A stretch of 64,000 nt of DNA, taken from the NCBI RefSeq assembly GCF_000091305.1, contig NC_013929.1, positions 7,068,001 through 7,132,000 of the forward strand, written 5' to 3'. A program made the position numbers and the translations under genes. Source of the stretch: Streptomyces scabiei 87.22. GTDB taxonomy: Bacteria > Actinomycetota > Actinomycetes > Streptomycetales > Streptomycetaceae. The notes under the pieces were generated by a model. It was not told where the DNA came from and made no database searches. It saw only the letters and a program-made list of their open reading frames with translations. Shown here one piece after another: positions 43,734-52,355 of this stretch. How positions within the stretch are numbered: position 1 is the first letter of the stretch; every line of letters begins with the position of its first letter.

Positions 43734-44396
43734 GTGATGGAGTTGCGGCGCGCCGGTGCGCGCTACCCCGGGGGAGATCCGGAGGCCGGGATCGCCTCGT
43801 TGCACGCCTTCTCCTTCGGTGCGCACTACGACCCCGACAACCTCCGCTTCGGCGCGGTGATCGCCTGCAACGAGGAGCGGCTCGAACCCGGCGCCGGGTT
43901 CGACGAGCATCCGCACAGCCACACCGAGATCGTCACCTGGGTCGTCGAGGGCGAGCTGACCCACCGCGACACCGCCGGCCACGAGACGCTCGTCCGCCCC
44001 GGGGACGTCCAGCGGCTCAGCTCGGCCGGCGGGGTACGGCACGTCGAACGCAACGACGGCTCCGCGCCCCTCACCTTCGTGCAGATGTGGCTCGCCCCTC
44101 TGGACCCCGGCGGCGACCCCGCGTACGAGATCGTCCGCGGCATCGCCGACTCCACCCCGTACGCCGTCCCCGAGGCGGGCGCGATGCTGCACGTCCGACG
44201 GCTCGGGGCGGCGGGGGAGCGGGCCGAGGTGCCGGACGCGGCACGGGCGTACGTGCACGTCGTCCGCGGCACCGTACGGCTCGGGCCGTACGAGCTGGGG
44301 CCCGGGGACTCCGTGCGGGCGGCGGGGGAGAAGGAACTGGAGCTGGTCGCCGTCTCCGTCCCGGCCGAGGTGCTGGTGTGGGAGCTGGGGGAGTGA
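43734..44396 (+). CDS. pirin/cupin-family protein
   Basis: A 220-aa bicupin-like protein. The metal motif is F-D-E-H-P-H-S-H-T-E-I-V-T-W (His/His/Glu) in the N-terminal barrel, and P-G-D-V-Q-R-L-S-S-A-G-G-V-R-H continues it. Some pirins are quercetinases and others are redox-linked regulators. TACCGT (43722-43727) lies six bases before the GTG, so translation may be leaderless from it; an ATG follows one codon later. It is convergent with the kinase gene, 7 bp apart. Confidence 0.85.
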   Translation: MMELRRAGARYPGGDPEAGIASLHAFSFGAHYDPDNLRFGAVIACNEERLEPGAGFDEHPHSHTEIVTWVVEGELTHRDTAGHETLVRPGDVQRLSSAGGVRHVERNDGSAPLTFVQMWLAPLDPGGDPAYEIVRGIADSTPYAVPEAGAMLHVRRLGAAGERAEVPDAARAYVHVVRGTVRLGPYELGPGDSVRAAGEKELELVAVSVPAEVLVWELGE

Positions 44397-44403
44397 CGTC
44401 CCG

Positions 44404-46248
44404 TCAGTTCTCGGTGGTGGGTTCCTCCGCGTTGCGCCACACCGTGATGTCCACGGAGACGTAGTCGCTGGGGTCGCCGCTCGCCGGCGCGCCCTGGAAG
44501 GTGACCAGCCCCATGTGCCCGGAGTTGGTGCGCACGCACATCTGCGAGCCCTTGGCGACCTGGCCGAGCTTGACGGAGGCCGTGTACCGGGTCTCGTTCC
44601 GGCAGGTTTCGAGGGAGCCCTTCTGGGAGTTGTTCAGCAGGACGAGCTTCTCGCTGCTGCTGCCCAGCTTCTTCTCCCCGAACAGGCTGTCCGAGTAGTA
44701 GTAGAAGTCCCCGTCGTCCTCGTACGACACCCCCATCTCGCTGTCCAGCGGCTTGGGCGGGGAGTCCGCGAAGCGCACGTAGTAGTTGCCGGGGATGTTG
44801 ACGCCCTTGTACGTGACCGGCTTCGGGTCGGACTTCGGCTTCGACTCGGAGGAGCCGGAGGAACCGGAGGAACCGCCGCCCGTACCGGCCGACGTACCAC
44901 CGGAGGAGCCGCTCGACGAATCCGTCAGGCCCTTCACGAGCGTGGCGCAGCTCCCGAGCAGTCCCAGGCCGAACACCGCCGCCACCCCGATGCCGATCCA
45001 CTTGCCGGCCTTGCTGCGCGGCGGAGGCAGCGGCAGCGGACGGGGAGGCCCCTGCGGATGCCCCTGGGGATACGGCTGCTGCCAGCCCCCCGGCTGCGGG
45101 TACGGGGCCTGGTGCCCGGTCGGCACGGTGTGCGGACCCGGCTGCGGGTGGTACGGCGCCGAGGGCGGGCCCGGCGGGGGCGGGGTCGCCGGCCCGGAGT
45201 GCATGGTCGGAGCCGCGTGCATGGTCTGCGCGCCGTGGTCCACTGACGGAGAACTCAGCTGCGTCACCGGCGCGGTGGCCGGCGGGGCCTGGGTCGCCGA
45301 GGTGACGGCTTCCCCGCCCTGGTCGCGCGCGGCCAGCAGCTCCGCCGATGCCGAGACCCGCCGGGTGATGTCGGCGCCGATCGCCTCCGGCAGCCAGGAG
45401 CCCGACTGGACCAGCGGCGTGGGAGACGCCTCCTGGCAGAGGGCGACGACCTCGGCGGGGGAGGGGCGGTCCGCCGGGTCCTTGGCCAGACACCGCTCGA
45501 TGAACCGGAGTTCGTCCGCGAGACCGCTCAGGTCGGGCTCCTCGTGGACGATCCGGTACAGCACGGCGTGCGAGGGGCCGTCGCCGTAGGCTCCGGACCC
45601 GCGTGCCGCGAACGCGGCGACCTGACCGAGCGCGAAGATGTCCGACGCGGGCGTGACCGGCTTCCCGGCCGCCTGCTCCGGCGACATGAACGCCGGGGTC
45701 CCGACGGAGACGCCGGTGCCGGTCAGGGCGGTGGCGTCGGCGGCGCGCGCGATGCCGAAGTCGATGACCCGGGGTCCGTCGGCGGCGAGCAGCACGTTGG
45801 AGGGCTTCAGGTCGCGGTGCACGATGCCCGCGCCGTGGATGACCGACAGCGCCTCCGCGACCCCGGCGAGCAGCAGCAGGACCGAGTTCAGCGGCAGCGC
45901 GCCGTGCTCGGCGACCGCCGCGTGCAGCGACGGGCCGGGGACGTAGGCGGTGGCCAGCCAGGGCTGCGCGCCCCCGGTGTCGTGGTCGAGGACGGGAGCG
46001 GTGTAGAGACCCTGCACCCGCTGGGCGGCCCGCACCTCCTGCTCGAACCGGCGCCGGAACTCGGGGTCCTCGCTCAGCTCGGGCCGGATCGTCTTCAGCG
46101 CGATCGGGTGTCCGCCCGGTGTGTACGACAGGTACACCGTGCCCATGCCGCCCGATCCGAGCCGCGCCGCGAGCCGGTAACTCGCCACGGTCGTCGGGTC
46201 ACCGGCCTCCAACGGCCGGAACTGCCCGCCCGCGCGAACCTCGCCCAT
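44404..46248 (-). CDS. membrane Ser/Thr protein kinase (PknB-like) with extracellular domain
   Basis: A 614-aa Hanks-type kinase. Gly loop G-S-G-G-M-G-T-V-Y (31-39), ATP Lys52, catalytic H-R-D-L-K-P-S-N (Asp146), D-F-G, and the activation-loop end G-T-P-A-F-M-S-P-E. A Pro/Gln-rich juxtamembrane linker (about 300-415) precedes one membrane helix (about 425-445). The extracellular part is a Ser/Gly linker plus a folded domain of about 140 residues with two Cys (C-R-N-E-T and M-C-V-R). No PASTA repeats are present, so the signal differs from muropeptide-sensing PknB. Substrates are unknown. Confidence 0.93.
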   Translation of the reverse strand: MGEVRAGGQFRPLEAGDPTTVASYRLAARLGSGGMGTVYLSYTPGGHPIALKTIRPELSEDPEFRRRFEQEVRAAQRVQGLYTAPVLDHDTGGAQPWLATAYVPGPSLHAAVAEHGALPLNSVLLLLAGVAEALSVIHGAGIVHRDLKPSNVLLAADGPRVIDFGIARAADATALTGTGVSVGTPAFMSPEQAAGKPVTPASDIFALGQVAAFAARGSGAYGDGPSHAVLYRIVHEEPDLSGLADELRFIERCLAKDPADRPSPAEVVALCQEASPTPLVQSGSWLPEAIGADITRRVSASAELLAARDQGGEAVTSATQAPPATAPVTQLSSPSVDHGAQTMHAAPTMHSGPATPPPPGPPSAPYHPQPGPHTVPTGHQAPYPQPGGWQQPYPQGHPQGPPRPLPLPPPRSKAGKWIGIGVAAVFGLGLLGSCATLVKGLTDSSSGSSGGTSAGTGGGSSGSSGSSESKPKSDPKPVTYKGVNIPGNYYVRFADSPPKPLDSEMGVSYEDDGDFYYYSDSLFGEKKLGSSSEKLVLLNNSQKGSLETCRNETRYTASVKLGQVAKGSQMCVRTNSGHMGLVTFQGAPASGDPSDYVSVDITVWRNAEEPTTEN

Positions 46249-46372
46249 CGTTCTCCCCCGAAAGCTGTGCGGCTGATGTGCACGGGGGAGGCTAGCCGAC
46301 GGAACGCCACCCGGGGCCGGTCGAGCGGGACACCCGGGCCTTCCGTCGAAGAGTTGTCACTTCCTTCACGAA

Positions 46373-47200
46373 TCAGACACTCTTCCCGACCTCGGCGAGC
46401 ACAGCGTCCGTGAACGGCGTCCACGCCTCCACCGCCCAGGGCCCGAACGCCCGGTCCGTCAGCGCCACGCACGCCAGGCCCGCCACGGGGTCGATCCACA
46501 GGAACGTCCCCGACTGCCCGAAGTGCCCGAACGTCCCCGGCGACGACGAGGTCCCCGTCCAGTGCGGCGACTTGGAGTCCCGGATCTCGAAGCCGAGGCC
46601 CCAGTCGTTGGGGTTCTGGTGCCCGTAGCCCGGCAGGACGCCTTTCGTGCCCGGGTACTGCACGGTCATCGCCGCCGCGACCGTACGCGGGTCCAGCAGC
46701 CGGGGCGCCTGCACCTCGGCGGCGAACCGCACCAGGTCGTCGACGGTAGAGACGCCGTCCTTCGCCGGGGAGCCGTCGAGCGAGGTGGACGTCATCCCCA
46801 GCGGTTCCAGGACCGCCTGCCGCGCGTACTCCGCGAACGGCATGTCCGCCGCCTTCGCCACATGGTCGCCGAGCACCTCGAACCCGGCGTTGGAGTACAG
46901 CCGCCGCTCCCCGGGTGCCGCCGTCGCCCGGTGCTCGTCGAAGGCCAGTCCCGAGGTGTGTGCCAGCAGATGCCGCACGGTCGACCCCGCCGGGCCCGCC
47001 GCCTCGTCCAGCTCGATGGCCCCCTCCTCGTACGCGACCAGCACGGCGTACGCGGCGAGCGGCTTGGTGACCGAGGCCAGCGGGAAGCGGTGGCCGAGGG
47101 GACCATGGGTCCCGAGGACGGTGCCGTCCGCCCGTACGACGGCCGCGGCGGCGGTGGGGACGGGCCAGTTCTCGATCAGCGCGAGGCTCTGCAAGGACAT
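46373..47200 (-). CDS. serine hydrolase, beta-lactamase family
   Basis: A 275-aa class C-like fold protein: S-V-T-K (S-x-x-K), L-Y-S-N-A-G-F (Y-x-N) and F-G-H-F-G-Q-S-G (third motif). There is no signal peptide, so an esterase or peptidase role in the cytoplasm is more likely than antibiotic resistance. TAGGCT lies seven bases before the ATG at 47200, which suggests a leaderless mRNA; a GTG two codons upstream is the alternative. The 124 bp to the kinase gene hold no other gene. Confidence 0.87.
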   Translation of the reverse strand: MSLQSLALIENWPVPTAAAAVVRADGTVLGTHGPLGHRFPLASVTKPLAAYAVLVAYEEGAIELDEAAGPAGSTVRHLLAHTSGLAFDEHRATAAPGERRLYSNAGFEVLGDHVAKAADMPFAEYARQAVLEPLGMTSTSLDGSPAKDGVSTVDDLVRFAAEVQAPRLLDPRTVAAAMTVQYPGTKGVLPGYGHQNPNDWGLGFEIRDSKSPHWTGTSSSPGTFGHFGQSGTFLWIDPVAGLACVALTDRAFGPWAVEAWTPFTDAVLAEVGKSV

Positions 47201-47219
47201 GCCCACGAGCCTAAGCCGC

Positions 47220-47690
47220 TCACAGATCCAGCTGCATCAAGGGGTCGGACCTGCGCCGGAAGCCCATCGACTCGTACAGCGGCTCGGCCTCGGGGGAGGC
47301 GGTCAGGTGGACGTGGCCGGCGCCCCGCTCCCGGAACCAGTCGAGGAGGGCGTCCACGCAGGCACGGGCGTACCCCCGGCGGCGGGCGTCCGGGTCGGTG
47401 GCGACGCTGAAGACGTGGCCGACCACGCCGTGCGGGTTCCCGGCCCGCCCGATCCGGTAGTCGACCGTCCCGGCCGCCAGCGCGGCGAGGGCGCCCGGCC
47501 GCTCCGGACGGTCGGCCACGAAGGCCGCGAAGTCCCCGTCCGGGTCGGTGAGCCGGCGGCGTACGGTGGGCAGGGACTCGGCGTGCCAGTCGGTGGAGCG
47601 GTCCGCTCCCGGCATGGAGTCGATCATCACCTGCCGCAGGCGGAGCAGTTCGCGGGCGTCCTCGGCCGTGGCACGTCGTACGAGACTCAT
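47220..47690 (-). CDS. GNAT-family N-acetyltransferase
   Basis: A 156-aa acetyltransferase with the acetyl-CoA motif V-A-T-D-P-D-A-R-R-R-G-Y-A-R-A-C (near 95-110) and P-L-Y-E-S-M-G-F near the end. Substrate unknown. TAGCGT ends six bases before the ATG, with no ribosome-binding site, so probably leaderless. It is divergent from the MerR gene, and the 96-bp region between them holds both promoters. Confidence 0.88.
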   Translation of the reverse strand: MSLVRRATAEDARELLRLRQVMIDSMPGADRSTDWHAESLPTVRRRLTDPDGDFAAFVADRPERPGALAALAAGTVDYRIGRAGNPHGVVGHVFSVATDPDARRRGYARACVDALLDWFRERGAGHVHLTASPEAEPLYESMGFRRRSDPLMQLDL

Positions 47691-47748
47691 GTCCGCACGC
47701 TAGCCAGTGGGTTCACGTCACGTCCTCGTGTTTTCTCACCGTATTCGC

Positions 47749-47779
47749 TTGCTTGGAGCACACTCGAAGGTTTTAGCGT
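47749..47779 (+). promoter_or_regulatory. MerR-type promoter with 19-bp spacer
   Basis: TTGCTT (47749-47754) and TAGCGT (47774-47779) are separated by 19 bp, the over-long spacer typical of MerR-controlled promoters. The dyad CTTGGAG...CTCGAAG lies in the spacer. The ATG begins eight bases after the -10 element, so this mRNA is leaderless. Confidence 0.75.
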
Positions 47780-47786
47780 GGGGGCC

Positions 47787-48281
47787 ATGACGGTGATGGA
47801 GACCACGAGTACGACGAGCGCGACGAGTGTCGCGAGTACCGCCGGTGCCGACAGCTGCGCCGGTCCGCCGCCGAAGCCGCGGCGGCCGGACGGGCGGGAC
47901 AGGTACACGATCAGCGAGGTCGTCGACCTCACCGGTCTGACGGCACACACGCTGCGCTGGTACGAGCGGATCGGGCTCATGCCGCACATCGACCGTTCCC
48001 ACACCGGCCAGCGCCGCTACCGCAACCGCGACCTCGACTGGCTCGACCTCGTCGGCAAGCTCCGGCTGACCGGCATGCCGGTCGCCGACATGGTCCGCTA
48101 CGCGGAGCTGGTGCGCGCGGGCGACCACACCTACACCGAGCGCTTCGACCTGCTCAAGTCGACCCGGGACGACGTCCTGTCCCGGATCGCCGAACTGCAG
48201 GACACCCTGAGCGTGCTCGACCGAAAGATCAACTTCTACGCTGACGCCGGGCCCGCCCTGGCGTCGGAGAGGGCGTCATGA
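47787..48281 (+). CDS. MerR-family regulator (AdhR-like)
   Basis: A 164-aa regulator. After about 38 disordered residues comes the winged helix Y-T-I-S-E-V-V-D-L-T-G-L-T-A-H-T-L-R-W-Y-E-R-I-G-L-M and a C-terminal dimerisation coiled coil. There is no metal-binding Cys in the C-terminal part, so it belongs to the small-molecule or aldehyde-responsive branch. It controls its own 19-bp-spacer promoter and, through a four-base ATGA overlap, the aldo/keto reductase gene that follows. Confidence 0.92.
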   Translation: MTVMETTSTTSATSVASTAGADSCAGPPPKPRRPDGRDRYTISEVVDLTGLTAHTLRWYERIGLMPHIDRSHTGQRRYRNRDLDWLDLVGKLRLTGMPVADMVRYAELVRAGDHTYTERFDLLKSTRDDVLSRIAELQDTLSVLDRKINFYADAGPALASERAS

Positions 48282-49291
48282 CGGACGGCAGGATCGCGAC
48301 GGCACGGCTCGGCACCGACGGGCCCGAGGTCGGCGTACAGGGCCTCGGCTGCATGGGCATGAGCTTCGCGTACGGCCCCTCGGACGCGGCGGAGTCCCGG
48401 GCCACCCTGGAGCGCGCGCTGGAACTGGGCGTCACGCTCTACGACACGGCCCACGCGTACGGCGCCGGGGAGAACGAGCGCTTCCTCTCCCCCTTCTTCA
48501 AGGCGCACCGCGACGAGGTCGTCGTCGCCACCAAGTTCGGTCTGGCCATCGACCCCGACGACCCGACCGGCCGGATCATCCGCAACGACACGGCCCACAT
48601 ACGCGAGTCCGTCGAGGGCAGCCTGCGCCGTCTCGACGTCGACGTGATCGACCTCTACTACATGCACCGCCGTGACGTGCGCGTCCCGATCGAGGAGAGC
48701 GTCGGGGTCATGGCGGAGCTGGTCCGCGAGGGCAAGGTCCGGCAGCTGGGCCTCAGCGAGGTCACGGCCGCCGAACTCCGCGCGGCCCACGCGGTGCACC
48801 CCATCGCCGCCCTGCAGTCCGAGTGGTCCCTGTTCAGCCGCGACATCGAGGCGACCGTCGTCCCCGCCGCCCGCGAGCTCGGTGTCACCCTCGTCGCCTA
48901 CTCGCCGCTGGGCCGGGGCTTCCTCACCGGATCCTTCGCCAGGGCCGAGGACCTCACCGCGGACGACTTCCGCCGCCACCAGCCCCGCTTCACCGGCGAC
49001 AACGCCGCCGCCAACGCGGCCCTGCTGGAGCCCGTCCGCAAGGTCGCCGAGGCGCACGGCGCCACCCTCGGCCAGACAGCACTTGCCTGGGTCCACCGGC
49101 AGTCGGTGACCCACGGCCTCCCGGTCGTCCCGATCCCGGGCACCCGCAGGCCGGGCCGGGTGGAGGAGAACGCGGCGGCCACGCGGATCGTCCTCGGCGA
49201 GGAGGACATGGCCCTGCTGGAGCCGATCGCGGCCGAGGTCGCGGGAGACCGCTACGCGGACATGCGCTTCACGTCGGCGGGCAGGGAGTAG
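48278..49291 (+). CDS. aldo/keto reductase
   Basis: A 337-aa NADPH-dependent (beta/alpha)8 reductase of aldehydes and ketones. The catalytic tetrad is visible: Asp and Tyr in Y-D-T-A-H-A-Y-G, Lys in A-T-K-F-G and His in Y-Y-M-H-R-R-D. The C-terminal P-I-P-G-T-R-R binds the cofactor phosphate. It is translationally coupled to the MerR gene. Together they look like an aldehyde-detoxification unit of the AdhR kind. Confidence 0.93.
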   Translation: MTDGRIATARLGTDGPEVGVQGLGCMGMSFAYGPSDAAESRATLERALELGVTLYDTAHAYGAGENERFLSPFFKAHRDEVVVATKFGLAIDPDDPTGRIIRNDTAHIRESVEGSLRRLDVDVIDLYYMHRRDVRVPIEESVGVMAELVREGKVRQLGLSEVTAAELRAAHAVHPIAALQSEWSLFSRDIEATVVPAARELGVTLVAYSPLGRGFLTGSFARAEDLTADDFRRHQPRFTGDNAAANAALLEPVRKVAEAHGATLGQTALAWVHRQSVTHGLPVVPIPGTRRPGRVEENAAATRIVLGEEDMALLEPIAAEVAGDRYADMRFTSAGRE

Positions 49292-49325
49292 GGCTCGCAC
49301 CGCGCGCTCCGCGCACGGCGACCGG

Positions 49326-50183
49326 CTACAACTCGGCCAGCAACTCCGCCTTCTTCACGCTGAACTCCTCGTCGGTGACCAGCCCCGCCTCGTGCAGTTC
49401 CCCCAGGTGCCGGATCCGGTCGGCGATGTCCGCCGGATCCCGCCGGGGCGCCGCGGCCGTCGCCGGCTCCACCGGCCCGGCGGAGCCGGTCCGCGCCGCC
49501 GCCAGTACCGCCGCGGCGAACGGCAGCGACTCGTGCACCGGCCCGTACCCCAGCCCGAACACGACAGCGGCCGGATCATGATCCGGCTGGGCCGGCTGCT
49601 CGCCGTTGGCATCGCGCCGCAGCAGGCGCAGATACCCCTCGAACAGCTCCGGCGACCGCCACTCCACCCCGCTGAGCGCGCTCACCGGGAAACTCTGGTC
49701 GCCGGCCTTCCACTTCGCGGAGGACGCGCCCGTCCAGAACCACCGGAACGACACCGACCGCCCGTCGAACGACGCCTTGCCGTCGTACGCCTTGAACTGC
49801 AGGGGCACTTCGGGCGCCGCCACCAGGAACCGGTCGGCCGGTCCCGACCCGGTCAGCCGGGCCCGCAGCTCGTCGGCGTAGTACTCCGCGAGCGTCTCCC
49901 GCTCGGCCGGCAGCACCAGCCGGTACGGGTCGGAGCCCTCCTTGAGCTGGCCCGCCGCCGCCTCCATCAGCGGATCGGCACCCGGTCGCGGCACGGCGTG
50001 CAGCACGACGGTGCCCCGTTTCCCGGGCGTCAGCGTCACCTCCGCGATCGCCTCCAGGGGGATGCGCCGCTCACCGAGCGCCTGGAAGAGCTTCGGCGTA
50101 CGGATCCCCCGTTCGAAGCGGATGAGCACGGAGTCGGACTCGAACTCCCAGACGGCATGCAATCCGGCCAGTACGTCACCCAT
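49326..50183 (-). CDS. DUF4429 protein with C-terminal SHOCT domain
   Basis: A 285-aa cytoplasmic protein. Two DUF4429 (PH-like beta) repeats occupy residues 1-210 (F-E-R-G-I-R-T-P and V-S-F-R-W-F-W-T-G). The C-terminal 35 residues are a SHOCT helix pair (L-G-E-L-H-E-A-G-L-V-T-D-E-E-F). Both are common in actinobacteria with unknown role; SHOCT domains often mediate oligomerisation or nucleic-acid binding. The start was set at 50183, seven bases after TACGAT; ATG 50192 is an alternative. Confidence 0.85.
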   Translation of the reverse strand: MGDVLAGLHAVWEFESDSVLIRFERGIRTPKLFQALGERRIPLEAIAEVTLTPGKRGTVVLHAVPRPGADPLMEAAAGQLKEGSDPYRLVLPAERETLAEYYADELRARLTGSGPADRFLVAAPEVPLQFKAYDGKASFDGRSVSFRWFWTGASSAKWKAGDQSFPVSALSGVEWRSPELFEGYLRLLRRDANGEQPAQPDHDPAAVVFGLGYGPVHESLPFAAAVLAAARTGSAGPVEPATAAAPRRDPADIADRIRHLGELHEAGLVTDEEFSVKKAELLAEL

Positions 50184-50259
50184 GCGGCTCATCGTATGCG
50201 GGCGACGCGGGGAAGTCCCGACCGTGGCGAACCGCACTTCTGCCCCCTTTCTACGCGCG

Positions 50260-51468
50260 TCAGGCCGCAGCGCTGTCGGACAGACCCGCCAGACACGAGT
50301 CGTCCTCCCGCGCGCAGCGCACCGACGCGTAGGCGCCGATGCCGATTTCGGCGAAGTTGTGCAAACTCTCCGTGCCCGGCTCGAAGTAGCCGCTGTGACC
50401 CCGGGCGTCGGCGGCCGACATGACGCGTGCCCCGAACTCCGAGGAGACCGGGTCGGCGCCGTGGCCCAGCCCGCCGACCTCCAGATAGGGCACGTCCTGG
50501 ATCCAGTCGTCGGCGTCCCGCATGGCCCACACCCGGGCCCCCGTCCGCAGTTGGCGCACCGAGTCGGCGCGCATGCCCGGGCTGCCGGCGACCGCGATGT
50601 CGGTGACCCGGGACGGCAGCGACGGAGCGGCGACCCCGCAGACCACCGAGCCGTAGCTGTGGCACACCAGCGCCACGGTAGAGCCCACGGGCAGACTGCG
50701 CACCAGCGCGTTCAGCCGGACCGAGCCCTGCTCGGCGCGCAGCGCGGTGGCCGAGTCGAGGCCGAGGCCGGTGGGCGCGGTGTAGTCGGCCCAGGCGATC
50801 ACGGCCGTGGGCGTCGCGGGGTCGGCCGAGCGCTCGGCGTCGTAGAGCGATTCGGCCATGCCGACGGGTGCGGAGAACCGGCGGTTGGTGCGCTGGAAGT
50901 TGATGATGCTGGTGTCGACACCCGGGACGACGACCGAGACCCGCTCCGCCGTGTCGAGACTGCCGAAGACCTCGGCGACCCGGCCGTTGCCCTCGGGGTC
51001 GAAGGCCAGGATGTCGCGCTTCTTCGCGGCGAGCATGGCGAAGCGGTGCATCCGGCGGCCGGCCTCGTGCCGGCCGGTCTCGGAGAGCCGCTGGTCGTGC
51101 ATGCGCGTGCGCTCGCGCTCGCTCTGCCGGTGCAGCGCGAGACGGTTGGCCCGGTAGCGCAGCTCGACGGGAGCGCCGGCCATGTTGCCGACGGCGAGCG
51201 GGTACCGGTGGGCGAGCCGGTCGCGCTGGTGCGCGGTGAGCGAGGCGAAGAAGGCGGCCAGGCGGTGCGGGGAGGCGTCGGCGTCCGGCAGTTCGCGGCC
51301 GTCGAGATGCCCGCGCTGCCACGCGGAGAGCGACGCCTGCAGCGGCGACTCCTCACGGTGGCTGCGGATCGCGGTCCAGCCGGTGGTCGCCAGCATCACG
51401 AAAACCACGGCCAGCGCCAGCAGTGCGCGCCAGACGTTCAGTTGCGGGGTGGAGTCGAAGGAAGTCAC
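50260..51468 (-). CDS. DUF1023 alpha/beta hydrolase, membrane-anchored
   Basis: A 402-aa protein. An N-terminal hydrophobic helix (L-L-A-L-A-V-V-F-V-M-L-A-T-T-G-W) acts as signal or anchor. A helical region follows, then an alpha/beta hydrolase domain with V-V-V-P-G-V-D-T, A-W-A-D-Y-T-A-P and the nucleophile elbow C-H-S-Y-G-S-V (Ser). The catalytic His is probably in G-H-S-G-Y-F. The family is abundant in actinobacteria and acts outside the membrane on unknown esters or amides. GTG is the chosen start; no strong ribosome-binding site is seen. Confidence 0.85.
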   Translation of the reverse strand: MTSFDSTPQLNVWRALLALAVVFVMLATTGWTAIRSHREESPLQASLSAWQRGHLDGRELPDADASPHRLAAFFASLTAHQRDRLAHRYPLAVGNMAGAPVELRYRANRLALHRQSERERTRMHDQRLSETGRHEAGRRMHRFAMLAAKKRDILAFDPEGNGRVAEVFGSLDTAERVSVVVPGVDTSIINFQRTNRRFSAPVGMAESLYDAERSADPATPTAVIAWADYTAPTGLGLDSATALRAEQGSVRLNALVRSLPVGSTVALVCHSYGSVVCGVAAPSLPSRVTDIAVAGSPGMRADSVRQLRTGARVWAMRDADDWIQDVPYLEVGGLGHGADPVSSEFGARVMSAADARGHSGYFEPGTESLHNFAEIGIGAYASVRCAREDDSCLAGLSDSAAA

Positions 51469-51592
51469 TGAAAGGACACACTAAGAGAACGGAAGGGTCT
51501 CGCGTTAACCAAGTGAGAGGGATCACGTTTCGATCACACACCTTCCGCGCACTGCGCACGGAACGTCCCGTTGGCATCCTTCCATACGATTT

Positions 51593-52255
51593 TCAGCCAG
51601 TGCGCCACTTTTCGGCCAACGTCGGCCGTACGGCGTCCAGATGCGCGGCGGTCAGCTCGCGCATCGCCTCCTTGCTGAGGTCACCGCCCTGGACCCAGCG
51701 GCGCTCGGTGACCCTCATCACCCCGCCGAACAACGCCACCGCCACCCGCGGCCGGGGATCGGTGTGCACGTCGAGCCCCTCGCGCTCGGCGACGATCCGC
51801 TCCAGCTCCCGCGCGACCTCGTCCGAGCGGCGCAGATGGGCGGCCAGCAGTGCGGGCGTCGACTCGATCATGCCGTAGGCGCGCAGATAGAGATCGACGG
51901 GGACGACCCGGTCGACGGCCTCGCCGATGGCGTCCCAGCCCTCCAGCACGGCGTTGCGCATCGCCTCCAGCGGAGCCTCGTGCGCCGGGCGGGCGCGCAC
52001 AGCGGCCAGGAAGTGCGCCTGGGTGAGCTCCAGGGCCGCGAGGGCCGCCTCCTCCTTGCCCGCGAAGTAGCGGAAGAAGGTGCGCTGCGAGACGTCCACG
52101 GCCTCGGCGATCTCGTCGACCGTCGTCGTCTCGTAACCCTGGGTGGTGAACAGTTCCAGGGCGGCCCGCAGCAGCGCGTCGTGGGTGCGCTGCTTCTTCC
52201 GCTCGCGCAGCCCGGGCCGCTCGTGCGCCGTCGCCGCCGTGGCAGCCGTCTCCAT
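51593..52255 (-). CDS. TetR-family regulator of the MFS pump
   Basis: A 220-aa regulator. The helix-turn-helix is T-T-V-D-E-I-A-E-A-V-D-V-S-Q-R-T-F-F-R-Y-F (near 43-63). It is divergent from an efflux-pump gene 100 bp away, and the shared region has a TGACAGTT/AACTGTCA inverted repeat. By family precedent it represses the pump until a drug binds. Confidence 0.93.
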   Translation of the reverse strand: METAATAATAHERPGLRERKKQRTHDALLRAALELFTTQGYETTTVDEIAEAVDVSQRTFFRYFAGKEEAALAALELTQAHFLAAVRARPAHEAPLEAMRNAVLEGWDAIGEAVDRVVPVDLYLRAYGMIESTPALLAAHLRRSDEVARELERIVAEREGLDVHTDPRPRVAVALFGGVMRVTERRWVQGGDLSKEAMRELTAAHLDAVRPTLAEKWRTG

Positions 52256-52292
52256 GAACCCTCGTTTCCACCCGCGCCTGCGGCGAGTGACG

Positions 52293-52348
52293 TGACAGTT
52301 ACCGACTTGTGAACTGGTTTGTCAACTGTCAGTCGCTGTCATTAGTCT
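52293..52348. promoter_or_regulatory. TetR operator and pump promoter
   Basis: TGACAGTT (52293-52300) and AACTGTCA (52324-52331) are perfect inverted arms. On the plus strand TTGTCA (52319-52324), an 18-bp spacer and TAGTCT (52343-52348) form a promoter overlapping the right arm. Its -10 lies seven bases before the pump ATG, so the pump mRNA is leaderless. Confidence 0.65.
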
Positions 52349-52355
52349 CGCGCGT

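Noticed and set aside
46373..47200. True beta-lactamase resistance gene
   Set aside because: No signal peptide and esterase-like surroundings of the motifs; resistance is not supported.
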